A program made the position numbers and the translations under genes. DNA of 64,000 bases from contig PCDI01000015.1 of NCBI GenBank assembly GCA_002778195.1, forward strand, positions 209,429-273,428, in the 5' to 3' direction. The stretch is from Raffaelea ambrosiae. Its lineage: Eukaryota > Ascomycota > Sordariomycetes > Ophiostomatales > Ophiostomataceae. The notes beneath the pieces were generated by a model, which had not been told where the DNA came from, did not search any database, and saw only the letters and a program-made list of their open reading frames with translations. Positions 1 to 10,989 of the stretch are shown in pieces. Position 1 is the stretch's first letter. The number at the start of each line of letters is the position of its first letter.

Positions 1-211
1 CTGCTTTCTTGATAAATCCCACACAATATCGCTGGCACCGTCGCAGATTGGCATTCTGCTTTCTTCTTTCATCAATTGCAATTCTCTGGCTTCACAGCAC
101 ACCTTAATCCACCAGAGTTTATACCCTTGTTGACATCCCCCCACACACATATCCCTGCTTCGTTTCTTCACATTTCCAACCTGCATCTCCAGCCCAGGGC
201 TCTCATTCATC
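1..211 (+). promoter_or_regulatory. Upstream region of the kinase gene
   Basis: Non-coding, rich in C and T on the plus strand, which fits a fungal promoter and 5' leader for the kinase that starts at 212. No specific factor site is convincing. The window begins inside this region, so the promoter may be incomplete. Confidence 0.4.
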
Positions 212-1439
212 ATGAGTTCTGACGATGCGATCATCAGGTTGTATCCTCTGCCCTTGCCCGCTGAGTATGAGCAAAGGCAAGTGGTGTCTCGTTTGTTGGA
301 CTACAGGGAGAACAGCACATTTGCCCGCCAGTCTGCAAACAATGCCTTCGACAACGCCTCGGAGGGAGACACGGCTCCCACACTGCCGGGGGAAACTCCA
401 CCCCCTTCTTCGGAGTTGGACGACACCGAAGACGAGAAGCCTTGCTTTGAGCTAGGCTGGGAAAATGAGAGGAAAAACATGATCGGCTTCGTGATGGGTA
501 CCGCCACATCCTTCTGTGACATTGTCATCCCCTTCCCGACTACCGTGTTCAAGGGCGTCAGTGCTGTGCACGGCCTGATCACATTTGACGACCAGAAGCG
601 ACTCGTCTACAAGGACCTCCGTGACCCCAACCGCCCGGGAAGTGGAAGCTCTGTGACATATGATGGCAAAGGAGGCGAATTGCGGCGGGGCTTCACCTGG
701 ATTCTCTCAGGCACCGACTACCTGGACCACATCGTCTCTGAGATAGTGATCCAGATGCACCCTTTGCTGAAGTTCCGCGTATCCATTCCCGCCGTGGACC
801 GCACTTCCGTTGAGTACCAGGATAAAGTCACAGAATTCTGGTTCAATGTGAAGCAGTCCGACGCTTCCGGTCTTCCCTTGGGCGGCCTGTCCTTCTCCAA
901 CAATGACTACACGGCCCTCCCAACCGGTGCACAAACAGTTGCCAGCGGCCCCATTGAGATTCAATGCGACAACGATCTCGGGATGGGTGGCTTTGGGGTC
1001 GTCAAGCGCTTCTACAATGTCAGCCTGGGCACATACTTTGCTAGGAAAACGCCCATTGGCGAGCTCAACGACAGGCAGAAGGAGTACTGGCATAGCGAAA
1101 TACGGCTGCTCAAGCGTATCAAACAGGTTCGTGGCGTTGTTTCCCTCCTTTGTTGCGAACCATTAGCCATGCAGAAAGTATGAGAAACAACTAACACACT
1201 CGTACCTCCCTGGGTTCAGGAATCCAATGGCACTCTTGAACGACAGGACTTCAGCCGCTTCATTGTCCACATGTTCCAGGGAGAGACGGCGCCCAGTCCT
1301 TTCATCGACTTCGAATATGCAGCGGAAGGCTCCCTTCTCAAGCAGAACAAGAAAATGCGGCTCTCCATGCGTGAAGCTCTGGCCGTGCAAGACCAGGCCC
1401 TAAAGGCACTCACATTTCTCCATGGCCTCACACCGCCCA

Positions 1440-1470
<31 letters not shown>

Positions 1471-2941
1471 GCTGGTTCAGTATCGCAGAAGGCTCTACCG
1501 GGATCAAGATCCGCGCTACAGCGCCGGTGGCAGTGAGAGCATCATCCACATCAAGCTGGCCGACCTCGGGATCGCCAAAGACGAGACACCGACAACATAC
1601 AAGATCGGCACGTACTGGTACAAGGCCCCAGAGCTGTACAGGAAGTTCACACACCCCGGCGACGGGTCCTCTTACACTACTGCCGTGGACATCTGGGCTC
1701 TGGGGGTGACGGTGTATGAGCTGGCACACGGCTTCACCAGGGCGAGTGGAGACCTGTGCGAGCACGTTCTGGAGGCCGTGCTCCAGGGACAGACGGCCAG
1801 CCCCCTCGCCCAGTTTGTGGCGCATCATATGGTGCGGTGGGATCCTTGGCAGCGTCTTTCCGCTCGGGAGTGTCTCAACAAGGCCGCGATCGATCTGTTT
1901 GCTGGCGGATGGAATGCAGAGCTGTCCCAACGAGGTACGCTGCAACCGAGCATGCCGGCCATGCCTGTGGAGCATACCATCGTTCCCGCAAAGTCAACTG
2001 TCGTGCCAGCGCAGCCAAACGTTGTGCCGGAACAGCCAACCGTAGTGCCAGCAGATCAGGCCGCCGTGCCGGCAGAGCACGCTCTCTCGCCAGCATGCCA
2101 AGTTGGACTACCGACCCCAATCACCCCCGTGCCGCCCCAGCTGCCGGATGGGTCCGTCCAGCCGGTGCCGGCTGGGCTGTCGGCTCCCATGGCGTCTGGC
2201 CCCGCCAGTGCCCCGGCTGCCTTTCCGGACGCTGTCGAAGAGCGCGGACGATCCTTGGCGCCCAGCGCCGCCATCAGTGCCGGTGCTTCCTCGTTTTCGC
2301 TGTCGCTGTCGCCGTCGCCGTTGCCGTCTTCACCAGGCCGGAGAGAACGCAGCACCTCCAAGCGCCCGCAGGACGAGAATGCGGTGACATCCCCGCCGCG
2401 TCGTCGGCGGCTGTCGCCCTCCGTGGGCGCGTCGTCCCGGCGAGACGCATCTAGCATGTCGCGGGGCAGCCAGTCGGTAGTGTCCGTACCGTCGTCAACG
2501 TCGAGCGTGGAAGTTGTCGAGCGCGCCGAGGGCACAGGCGAGGAGGGTGCGGGGCAGCGGGCTTCGCCCAACATGTCCAAATACGGCCCAGAGGTGGTGC
2601 CCATCTCTTCTTCGTCTGCTTCGGATCCAGACGAGGAGAGCGACGCCCCAACTGCCGACGTTGACGACAGTCAAGGCGAGGGTGAGGCACAGAACGCTGG
2701 CGTCGATGACGGCAATCCGGAGGCGTACTATTACGAGGAACGAGCTAGGTGGCTCGTTGAGGGCAAGTGGCCAAGCAACGGCAACATCCCAAGCTGGATG
2801 AATTACGACAACCACGTCCATGATGCTGGCAACGGTGAACCCACAGTCCGATGGGGCGCGGCGTCGGATTTCAGATCCGAGTTCAGCGACCCGGTCGCGC
2901 GGCCCGGCAGCTCGGGCTATCCCGAGTGGGACGACATGTAA
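212..2941 (+). CDS. Ser/Thr protein kinase with N-terminal FHA-like domain
   Basis: Two exons, 212-1126 and 1220-2941, joined in phase 0 (donor GTTCGT, acceptor TTCAG), give about 878 residues. Residues about 85-190 resemble a divergent FHA phosphothreonine-binding domain. The kinase domain follows: glycine loop LGMGGFGVVKRF near residue 256, a lysine in FARKTP near 279, catalytic HRDIKPAN near 381, DLG in place of DFG near 420, and an APE-type KAPELY. The last 400 residues are low-complexity Pro/Ala/Ser/Glu and probably disordered, with VVPAQP-like repeats just after the kinase domain. FHA plus kinase recalls Rad53/Dun1 checkpoint kinases, but the FHA core residues are weak and many filamentous fungi carry expanded paralogues, so a DNA-damage role is not claimed. 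The start is the first in-frame ATG, at 212. Confidence 0.8.
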
Positions 2942-4533
2942 GAAGAAGACGGGGTTTCTTCTATTTTGGTCTGCGCATCTATTTCCTTGGATCTTTCGCA
3001 TGCCGTTTCTGTTTTGTTTTGTCTTAGCCAGCCTTGTACACTAGCTACTATCACAATGAGTAATTACGATGCAAAGAGGGAATGTCTTGAGAGGAGGCAT
3101 CATGTACAATGGGTAAATCGATATGCCACAATAGCCACTGGACCGCCCAGTGGCTGTGGAATTCGGGTTGTATTGCTGAAAACGCCTGCCATGTTGTGTT
3201 GCGTGTTGCGCGTTTCTGTTTTCAGTAGCATTTCTGATTTCGGTCTCGTCCGGCATTCGCACGGCTTTTCGGTTCCTCTTTTTGTTGAATGGCGTTTCTG
3301 TTTCTTCCTTGCGCGGAGAGCTGACGGCCACCTACATAATGTAGGGCACAAGTACCTTACAGGATTGGCTTGTAAGATGATTGTAAGCTCCCTTTGTGAG
3401 ATTCTCTGTAAGAGATCAGCGCACGATAGTAGTGAATAATACTATATAGGTGTCATCAACATGGACTATGGGGCTGCCCAGTGCACTCGGCTCTGAAAGC
3501 CTGGCCAATCAGAAAACGCGGGCCCTTTTGTTCCCTCTCCACGGCAACTTTAGCACCCCGAAAGTGCAAGGACCCCTCCGCCCGTTCCCAGCTAGCTGGG
3601 AAAGAGCGACCAGGCCTAGCCGACGTCAGCGCGCCGGGGGGGGTTCCTGCCCAGTCTAAAGGCCCGCTGGGCGCAAAGCTCTGTCTCCTCAACAACGTTT
3701 CATTCCTCTGCCCACAGACCAATTTGGCAAATCCGCTCAAAAACATCCTCCCGTTCCCCCTTCTGCTCTGCACACCTGCAACAACCCACATCCGGTCCCA
3801 TCCAACCACGCCGCCCTTCTCGGCCACCCAGGCGTGCGCTCTGTCCGACGTAGCAGCAGCTCCTTCCTGTCCTGCCAGCATCCGCTGTCGTGGCCGCCAA
3901 CGCGAACCCGCCAGCCACCGAGACCCAACAGCAGTCCCCCTTCCTCGGCTTCGTCGTTCGTTTTTGCCGTCTCGCCATCTCGAAGTCCTCCTCCTCTCGA
4001 CTGCTCCTCTTTCCCCGACCGTCGCTTCGTCGCCTTTTGCCTCCCCGTCGACCGCTTCGCCTTGCAATGGCTTCGCTGCCTTCGATCGGCCTCCTCTGCT
4101 AATTCTTCGAGCTCTTTTTTTTTGTTTTTTGTCTTTTCGTTTTTTTTCTCTTTCGACTTTCCCTCTGCCGACGTCGATCATCGACTCTCGCCTCGTGGCG
4201 TCATCTCCTTTACCGGTTCCTGACAGCTGACAGCCAGGCTACCGGGTTGCCGGCTGCCCCCCGTTTGCTTGTCTTTTCTTCCTTGTTTTGTGCGCATAAA
4301 TCGCGGGCATACGCTATCGAACGATAGGGGTGGCGAGGCGCGCACGCACACACACATACGCACACACATAAACACACACACACCATCGCCCTGCGTGTTT
4401 ACCCGGGAAGTGGGTGCACCGGATTCGAGACTCGGGGCGTCTCTTTGCGGTTCCAGCTTGGGGAAAGCTTCGCCGTGTCTTCGGCATCCTTCTGCGAACA
4501 AGGCGTCCACCCCGCGACCCTCATCTGCCCGCC
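2942..4533 (+). other. Intergenic region: kinase 3' end, adaptor promoter and leader
   Basis: No gene seen. The first 500 bases are the 3' flank of the kinase. From about 3700 to 4300 the plus strand is strongly pyrimidine-rich, as is usual for the promoter and leader of the clathrin-adaptor gene at 4534. A CCAAT box lies at 3505-3509, and a CA-rich simple repeat lies near 4345-4383. Short ATG-initiated frames occur in the leader and could act as uORFs if transcription starts far upstream. Confidence 0.4.
3585..3602. promoter_or_regulatory. 18-bp perfect palindrome
   Basis: TTCCCAGCTAGCTGGGAA is identical to its reverse complement. It lies about 930 bp before the AP180-type start codon and about 80 bp after a CCAAT box, so it could be a dimeric factor site. 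No family is assigned. Confidence 0.35.
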
Positions 4534-6890
4534 ATGGCCGCCTCCTTTGAGAAGTCCGTCAAGGGCGCCACCAAGGTCAAGGTACGCACTCTGTCGACCG
4601 CTCCCTGTCTTCCCCCTGTCTTCCCCCTGTCTTTCCGCGCTTCTAGGCAGCTCTGTCTAGTCTGCGTCCTGATCTTTTGTTTCTGACTCTCGTCCTGCAG
4701 CTCGCGCCGCCCAAGATCAAGTATATCGAGCACATCCTGATTGCGACCCATGCCGGAGACGCCGGCGTCGGCGAGATCTTCCGCGTGCTGCAGTTCCGCA
4801 TGCGCGACTCGGCGTGGACCACTGTCTTCAAGAGCCTGACCGTGGTCCACCTCATGATCCGCGACGGCGAGCCGAACGTCACCCTGAACTACTTGGCCAA
4901 GCACAGGAATGTTCTGGCCACCACGGTCATTGATGGTACGTTCATGTCGTTGTTTCCCCGGGTGCCAGCTCGCAATTGTTCCAAGCCACGGCGCTGACAT
5001 GCCCGCACAGCGCAAACACAAGGCCGAAACATCCGCCACTACGCAAACTACCTGACCGAACGAGGACGTGCATACCGCGACACAAAATGCGACTGGGTGC
5101 GCGTCAAAGAGACTCGCCTGGAGAAGCTGTCTGTGGACAAGGGCCTGCTCCGTGAAACGGAGGCTGTGCAGCACCAGCTAACAGCGCTTCTGAAATGCGA
5201 CGTGAGTCGACACGTTCTTCTTGGCTGGATTGGCTGGATCTGGTTGACAGAGGGTTGCTGACAAACAATGCAGGTCATGGAGGAAGACTCGGGCAACGAG
5301 ATCACCGTCTTTGTCTTCCGACTGCTCGTTCTCGACTGCCTCGCCTTGTTCCAGGCTCTCAACCAGGCCATGATTAACATTCTTGGTAAGGAGCTTCCGT
5401 TGGCCCGGACCGGCTCTGGCATGGTTCTCGTGGCAGGCTAACACTTCATCCCAGGTCACTTTTTCGAGATGTCCAAGGTCGATGCGGAGAGAGCGATGGA
5501 GATCTACCTCAACTTCACCCGGCAGACCGACTTTGTTGTGCAGTATCTGAGCATCGCCCGGCAGTATGAGCACCAGACCCACGTGGAGGTGCCGAAGCTC
5601 AAGCACGCGCCCGTGAACCTGGGTCGCCAGCTGGAGGACTACCTGCACGACCCGGATTTCGAGACGCACCGCCGGCAGTATCTGGCGGAGCTGAGTGCAA
5701 AAAAGAGCGGAGGGTCTTCGAGAGCAGCCAAACCCGACTTCGGTGCCAAGAGCACCCCAGCTCGTAGCAACACCACGACGGCCAAGCCCGCGTCGACCTC
5801 TGCGAAGCCGGCCCAGCCCGCCAAGGGCCCGGATCCTGACCTGATCGACTTTTTTGGAGCCATCGAGCAGAACCAGACGCCCATGGCTGTGCAGCCTGGC
5901 CAACAGCCCGGCCAACAGCAGCAGATGCAGACGGGATTGAACCCGTGGGGTGTCGCTATGCCGAACAACGGCATGGCAGCGGGCATGTTCACCGCACAGC
6001 CAACGGGCGTGTACCAGCAAAACGGGTTTATGCCTCAGCAGCAGACTGGTTTCCAGTCCACAAATCCATTCCAAGTGCAAGCCACCGGCGCCTTTGCCCA
6101 GCCGCAGGTGCAGGTCCAACCTCAGCAGCAGCAGCAGCAGCAGCAACCATTACAGCCGGCTTATACTGGAGTCGGCTTCGGCGGTTACACTCCGCAGCCG
6201 CAGCCACAGCCGCAGCAACCGTCCTTCCAGCCGGGTGGGCTGTCTTCAATACCACAGAATTCGGTTGCATCCTTCCCGCCCCAGCAGCCACAGCAACAAC
6301 AACAACAACAACTGCAGCTGCAGCAGCAGCAGTTTCTGCAGCCACAACAACAGAGTTCGCAGCCAGGATTCGCTCCGGCCCAAATCGCCTCGCCCACCGG
6401 CCAAACCACCAACCCGTTTAGGCAGTCGATGTTGATGAGCAGCGCGCCAGCGGGTGGGTTCCAGAGTGCCCCTACGACGTCGACGGCATTTGTGCCTGCA
6501 CAAGCTCCAGCGCCCCTGGTACCCCAGCAGACGTCGACCAACCCATTTGCACGCTCGTCTCCCCAGGCAGGGCAGCAGCAGCAGCAGCCTTTCAGCACGC
6601 CTGCACCCCTCGTGGCCGCAAAGACGGGCACCAATCCATTTGCCAGGGACTACGGTGGCGGTGTGGCTGCACAGCGGCCGGTGACAGCAGGCGGTATCTC
6701 CGCGGCAACTGCAACCTCTCTGGCGCCTCAGCCGACAGGCACCACCAACCCGTTCCGGCAGACAGCGTTTGTTAACCACCAGACGGGTCTGGGCTGGCAG
6801 CACCAGCAGCCAACGGGCAATCTGCTGGATCAAGTAGAGACCGTGCCGGTCTTCCCGCGTCCGGCGCCCCAGGCGCCTTGGCAGCAGTAG
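4534..6890 (+). CDS. AP180: AP180/CALM-type clathrin assembly adaptor (ANTH domain)
   Basis: Five exons (4534-4581, 4701-4935, 5011-5201, 5274-5385, 5455-6890) read through in frame to 673 residues. Residues 1-280 form the ANTH domain, which binds PtdIns(4,5)P2 and cargo SNAREs at endocytic sites; the N-terminal KGATKVK and the LAPPKIKYIEHI helix are typical. The C-terminal half is Gln/Pro-rich and disordered. It carries DLIDFF near residue 324 (clathrin-box-like) and five NPF tripeptides (FQSTNPF, GQTTNPF, TSTNPF, TGTNPF, GTTNPF) that bind EH domains of Ede1/Pan1-type proteins. This matches yeast Yap1801/Yap1802 in domain order and length. The ATG in gccATGG at 4534 is chosen because it opens the conserved N terminus. 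Confidence 0.93.
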
Positions 6891-7440
6891 AGGGTGAGGG
6901 AGAGGTAAGATGTATGTGACAAGGAGAAATGGGAGGGATGGAGAGAGATAGAGAGAGAGGACAACTAGAGTGCGGATGGAAATAAAAAAGAAAGAACAAA
7001 AACAAAGGGACGATGACTTGTTGATCTCCTTGTCGACTGTTGATTCAGCGAGGCGTTTCTTTACGGATTTTCTTTTCTTGCTCTTGTTTTAATTCTTATT
7101 TTTTTCGAAGCTTTTTTTTTTCTTAATTAGTCTTCATTCGTGGTTTTGTTGCTGTTTGTTTTTCTTCTCTTCTTGTTTCTTTTGCCACCTCCATAATGTA
7201 GCACGATTTTTTTGGCATCTATTATTTGCATAGAAAGTGAATCCACTGTTTTCTGTCCTTTTCCATTCGTTCCCGTCCGCTTGTAGATGTCATCAAAACT
7301 CCTCTGTCATTCTACCTCAAACAAGCCAAATACAATCAAAATAAGAACAGAACGAAACAAGACAAAAAGGAAAACAAAAGGCAAGCCAGAACGCCATCTG
7401 CCATGCAAGACATTGTTTAGTACATCATCCATCGACCCGC
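6891..7440. other. Convergent 3' intergenic spacer
   Basis: Lies between the adaptor (plus) and Tfb3 (minus), which end towards each other. It is AT-rich with T and A runs, as expected for overlapping polyadenylation regions on both strands. No gene seen. Confidence 0.4.
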
Positions 7441-8670
7441 CTAGAAGACGCTGTCCACCTCCATCTTGACAGGCAGTGACGCGGTTGTCTGTCCCGCTGC
7501 GGCCGCTGCCGCTGCTGCTGCCGGCGCCGTGGCCGTTGTGGAGGGATCCGCGGCGGCCAGAGACGCGCCCAAGGTCGCCACGGCGGCTGCCGATGTGCCT
7601 GGCGTCCCTGTCTCCTTTTCGTCGTCGATGAACACGGCCAGCCCCGAGAACGCCTCGAAGATGGCCCGCGCACAGTACTCGTGCACGTCGTAGCCGCCCA
7701 CCGTGTGGCTCGCGTGCTCGCGCGCCCCCTGCAGCCACGGGTTGCGGTACGGGCCGGGCTGCACGCGGAACCGCGCCGGCGGCGGGTCCAGCCCGGCAAA
7801 CGGGTCGTACGGGGCGTCCGCGGCGGCGGCGGCGGCCGCCGCCGCCTTTTTCTTGTCCTTGAGGCCACGGATCGTAAGCCCTCCTCCTCCGCCGCCGCCG
7901 CCACCACTTCCGCTGCTGCCGAGGGCATCCTTGTCTCCTCCTCCTCCTCCTGCCGGCCCCCGGAGGGCCTGTTCTTCTGCGGCCAGGAGGCCGTCGCGCT
8001 GGTGCTGACCGCGGCGGCGCAGCAGGATGCGGCCGACGGCGGCGCCGCCGTCGTTGTCGGGGGCCTTGGCGAGGCTGTTGAGGTCGTCTTCGTGGGCGCG
8101 CAGCTTGGCGCGGCGCTCCTCCTGGTCCTGGCGGAGGGCGTCGAGGCGGCGGGCCTGGGCGGCCTCTTTTTCGGCGGCGAGGCGGGAGCGGCTCTGCTCG
8201 TCGGCGAGGCGGGAGCGGCGGCGGTTGCGCTCGATCTCGGCGCGGTGGTCGGCCTCCCAGCGGGCGAGCTCGGCCTCGGCGAGGCGGCGGGCGGCGGGGC
8301 GGCCGCTGACGAGGTCCATGGTGAGGCTCTCGACCTTTTCGAGGTACTCGTTGTAGGCGTCGAGGCTCTCAAAGTCGTCCTGGGCCTGGTTGAAGATGGC
8401 GGCGACGCGGCGGCGGATGTCGACCTCGCGCTCGACGCCGAGGTCGTCGAAGAAGGCGCGCCGGAAGTCCTTGCGCCGCAGCGTCTTGTGGCAGCCGGCG
8501 TAGGGGCACTGGTTGGGCCCCGCGAACAGGCGGGTGACGCAGTTGGAGCACATGGGGTGGTAGCATTCCGGGTTGATGAGGAAGACCATGTCCTTGTTGA
8601 GGTAGCGGATCGTCTTGCAGACGGGGCAGATGTCGTCGGCCGAGCCGTTGGTGGACGGCACGGCGTCCAT
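7441..8670 (-). CDS. TFB3: TFIIH/CAK subunit Tfb3 (MAT1), RING finger
   Basis: Single exon of 409 residues. It is the assembly factor of the Cdk-activating kinase (Kin28/Ccl1 in yeast) and links it to core TFIIH in RNA polymerase II initiation and repair. The N-terminal RING (residues 15-60) begins ICPVCKTIRYLN and continues with the conserved PECYHPMCSNCV and CPYAGC. It is followed by RRKDFR and the MAT1 helix with FESLDAYNEYLE. Residues about 155-230 are a charged Arg/Glu/Ala coiled coil. The C-terminal part has Gly and Ala runs (about 255-290), longer than in yeast Tfb3. It shares a 687-bp promoter with nudC, transcribed the other way. The start is the only ATG before the RING. Confidence 0.95.
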   Translation of the reverse strand: MDAVPSTNGSADDICPVCKTIRYLNKDMVFLINPECYHPMCSNCVTRLFAGPNQCPYAGCHKTLRRKDFRRAFFDDLGVEREVDIRRRVAAIFNQAQDDFESLDAYNEYLEKVESLTMDLVSGRPAARRLAEAELARWEADHRAEIERNRRRSRLADEQSRSRLAAEKEAAQARRLDALRQDQEERRAKLRAHEDDLNSLAKAPDNDGGAAVGRILLRRRGQHQRDGLLAAEEQALRGPAGGGGGDKDALGSSGSGGGGGGGGGLTIRGLKDKKKAAAAAAAAADAPYDPFAGLDPPPARFRVQPGPYRNPWLQGAREHASHTVGGYDVHEYCARAIFEAFSGLAVFIDDEKETGTPGTSAAAVATLGASLAAADPSTTATAPAAAAAAAAAGQTTASLPVKMEVDSVF

Positions 8671-9357
8671 GCTGTGTGTCGGAGGGAGCCAAAGGCACCC
8701 TACCTACCTGGTACCAGGTGGAAGGTCGGTCAATCGGCACGCCGTGGATCAGGGGAGACGGAGGGTTGGGGGGTCCTCTCTGCGACAAGGCCGCCCTTCC
8801 TAATGCATTCGAAAAAAAAAAGGGTCTCTGCAGAAATCCTGTGCATTCGCAAGTGGACGCGCCGACGCGCCTCGGTCGTCGAAAAGAACGGCCCGTCAAA
8901 CAAGGAGGGGGCAAGGTGGCGGGCGTGGACGTGCCGTGATGTTGAGAAAGTGGGGCCTTGAGAGAGAAAGAGAGAGAGAGCTTTGTGCGGAAAAGCTGGG
9001 AGGCTGAAACCCAGGAGCTCAATATTTCAGCGCGTTCACTAACCTACCTACTCGTACCTGCCCGCACCGCTTTTAGTTGATCGCTTAGGCAGCGGTTCGC
9101 TGGACAAGGCTGGCCCACATGGCCGCCCAGCCGAACAGGCCGCGCCTGATTGGCCGCGGACCCTGAGGCAAGCTCTTCCCCCAAAATAGCGGGGTTCCGT
9201 CAGCCTTTCGACGCCGCATTCGATGACCTTCTTTCCCTCCCGTGCCAGAAGAGCATTCCCGTTCTTGTCTCCATCCCTCCCACTCTAGCTTTTTTCTGCT
9301 TTCTTTCCTCCTTTTTCTTTTGGCCCATCCTTCCAACCCGACCCAACAACCCAAACC
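8671..9357. promoter_or_regulatory. Bidirectional promoter between TFB3 and nudC
   Basis: Two housekeeping genes diverge from this 687-bp spacer. It contains the palindrome at 8706-8719, a CCAAT box on the minus strand at 9149-9153, a TACCTACCTA motif near 9043, and a pyrimidine-rich stretch (9225-9350) directly before the nudC ATG. CCAAT plus a CT-rich block is the usual layout of fungal constitutive promoters. Confidence 0.5.
8706..8719. promoter_or_regulatory. 14-bp perfect palindrome upstream of TFB3
   Basis: ACCTGGTACCAGGT is fully self-complementary and starts 36 bp upstream of the TFB3 ATG. It overlaps a CCTACCTACCT run. It could be a dimer-binding site or a 5' leader hairpin. No assigned factor. 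Confidence 0.35.
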
Positions 9358-10128
9358 ATGGCTGACAAAGGTAAGACACAACGTGGAGGACAGCAGTTTC
9401 GTGGAAAAAAAAAAAAAGAATACAAAGACAAAAGAAACAGAATGGAGTTGGGGGGCCTTTTGGACAGAGCTTGAAGAGATCTCGTGAGAATTTGGAGGAC
9501 CTCTTTTTTTCTTTTTTCTTTTTTCTTTTTTTCTCTTCTTGTGCTAACCCATGACTTTCTCCTCCTTTGCACAGAACGCTCCCCGGAAGAAGAGGCGGCT
9601 GCCCGCGCCAAGGAAGAGGCCGAGCAGGCGGCCCTGCCGTACAAGTGGACCCAGACCATTGCCGACGTCGACCTCACCGTCGTCATCCCGGGCAACCTCA
9701 AGGCCCGCGACCTCGTCATCGCGCTCAAGCGCGACTCCATCTCGGTGGCCATCAAGGGCCAGGAGCCGTTTGTGCAGGGCGCGCTCTTCCAGACCGTCAG
9801 CACCGAGGAGTCCACCTGGACGCTGACGGGCAACCCGGACGGCACCAAGACCATCGAGGTGCACCTGGACAAGACCAACAAGATGGAGTGGTGGCCGCAC
9901 GTGGTGCGCACGGCGCCCAAGATCGACGTGACGCGCATCACGCCCGAGACGTCGAAGCTGTCGGACCTGGACGGGTCGACGCGCGGCATGGTCGAGAAGA
10001 TGATGTTTGACCAGAAGCAAAAGGAGCAGGGGCTGCCGACGTCGGACGAGCAGAAGAAGATGGACATTCTGAAAAAGTTCCAGGCCCAGCATCCCGAGAT
10101 GGATTTCAGCAATGCCAAGATCAACTGA
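9358..10128 (+). CDS. nudC: Nuclear movement protein NudC (CS domain)
   Basis: A 13-nt first exon (9358-9370, encoding MADK plus one base) is joined to exon 2 (9575-10128), giving 188 residues that begin MADKERSPEEEAAARA. NudC is an Hsp90-linked co-chaperone needed for dynein-dependent nuclear migration. Residues about 25-115 are the p23-like CS domain, with YKWTQTIADVDLTV, an Ala-Ile-Lys-Gly segment and TWTL. The MEWWPHVV stretch and the C-terminal QHPEMDFSNAKIN are NudC hallmarks. Length matches Aspergillus NudC. The intron of about 204 nt is longer than most here and contains A and T runs. The tiny first exon is supported by the conserved start, the GTAAGA donor and the in-frame join. Confidence 0.95.
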
Positions 10129-10989
10129 GAGCTACGAGAAGGGAGGGGAGGACGTGGCGGCGTGTGCACAGCGCGGAACCTGGACAGAGACGACATGGCA
10201 TTCTCTCTCTTTGAAAACAAAAAGGCGTTTGGCACAGATGTAATTTTATATGAACAATCAAAGTCATCCACACAAGGTGGAACTACGACATAGCAACGAA
10301 TGAACAGGAAACTGTATATTCTTGAAAAGAAAAAAAAAAGAAGAAAAGAAGAAAAAAATGTTAGGGACGAAACGAAACAACCAAGACTACTGTCAAAAAT
10401 TCGGGCCCTTGTAACAGAAAGACAAAGGGACCAGCCAAGGTGTCAGAGAGCCCCTATTCTACTCAAAAGAGTGGATATTGTTCTTGGAACCGCTAGTAAT
10501 GTGAAGACAGATGGACTTTTGTTGCAACACATCAGTTGTCAGATAAGAAAAGCGTTCCGTAGTGGGTTGGGCCATTCTTTTTCAAAGAAAGAAAAAAACA
10601 GCCAAGAACATCTGGGGGGGGGGGGCAACATTCACAGTCCGACTCCACAAACACTCGTTTGAGGGGATGGACAGTCCAGGGAGACGAGCGTCGGTCACGT
10701 TGTGAGTCTTTGCAACAATCCGGATACCCACCAAAAGGGACACGTTGGGCTGGCCGTCGGAACACAGACCAGCACTGTCTATTCGGATATTCTGAACGAG
10801 AAAGAAAGGGAAAAAAAGAATTAGAGGATAAAAAAAAAAACCCCCAAAACCCATACACCCCAGGATGCAATCGGTGTTGTGTTTTCTTGTGTTTTGTGTG
10901 TTAAATTTTTCTTTTTTTGGTTAATAGTACATAGGCAAGGTCGTTTTGCTTTGGGCGAGTGAGCGACTTCGCGCAGCCGTCGGTCCCGC
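10129..10989. other. Convergent spacer between nudC and BUD27
   Basis: Both neighbours end towards this 860-bp region. It is AT-rich with A runs, and it holds a G12 homopolymer at about 10614-10625. No open frame has recognisable homology. Confidence 0.4.

Noticed and set aside
7681..8961. A 426-codon plus-strand frame opposite TFB3
   Set aside because: It is the antisense shadow of a GC-rich gene with clear RING homology; its translation is Val/Ala/Glu-rich with no family features.
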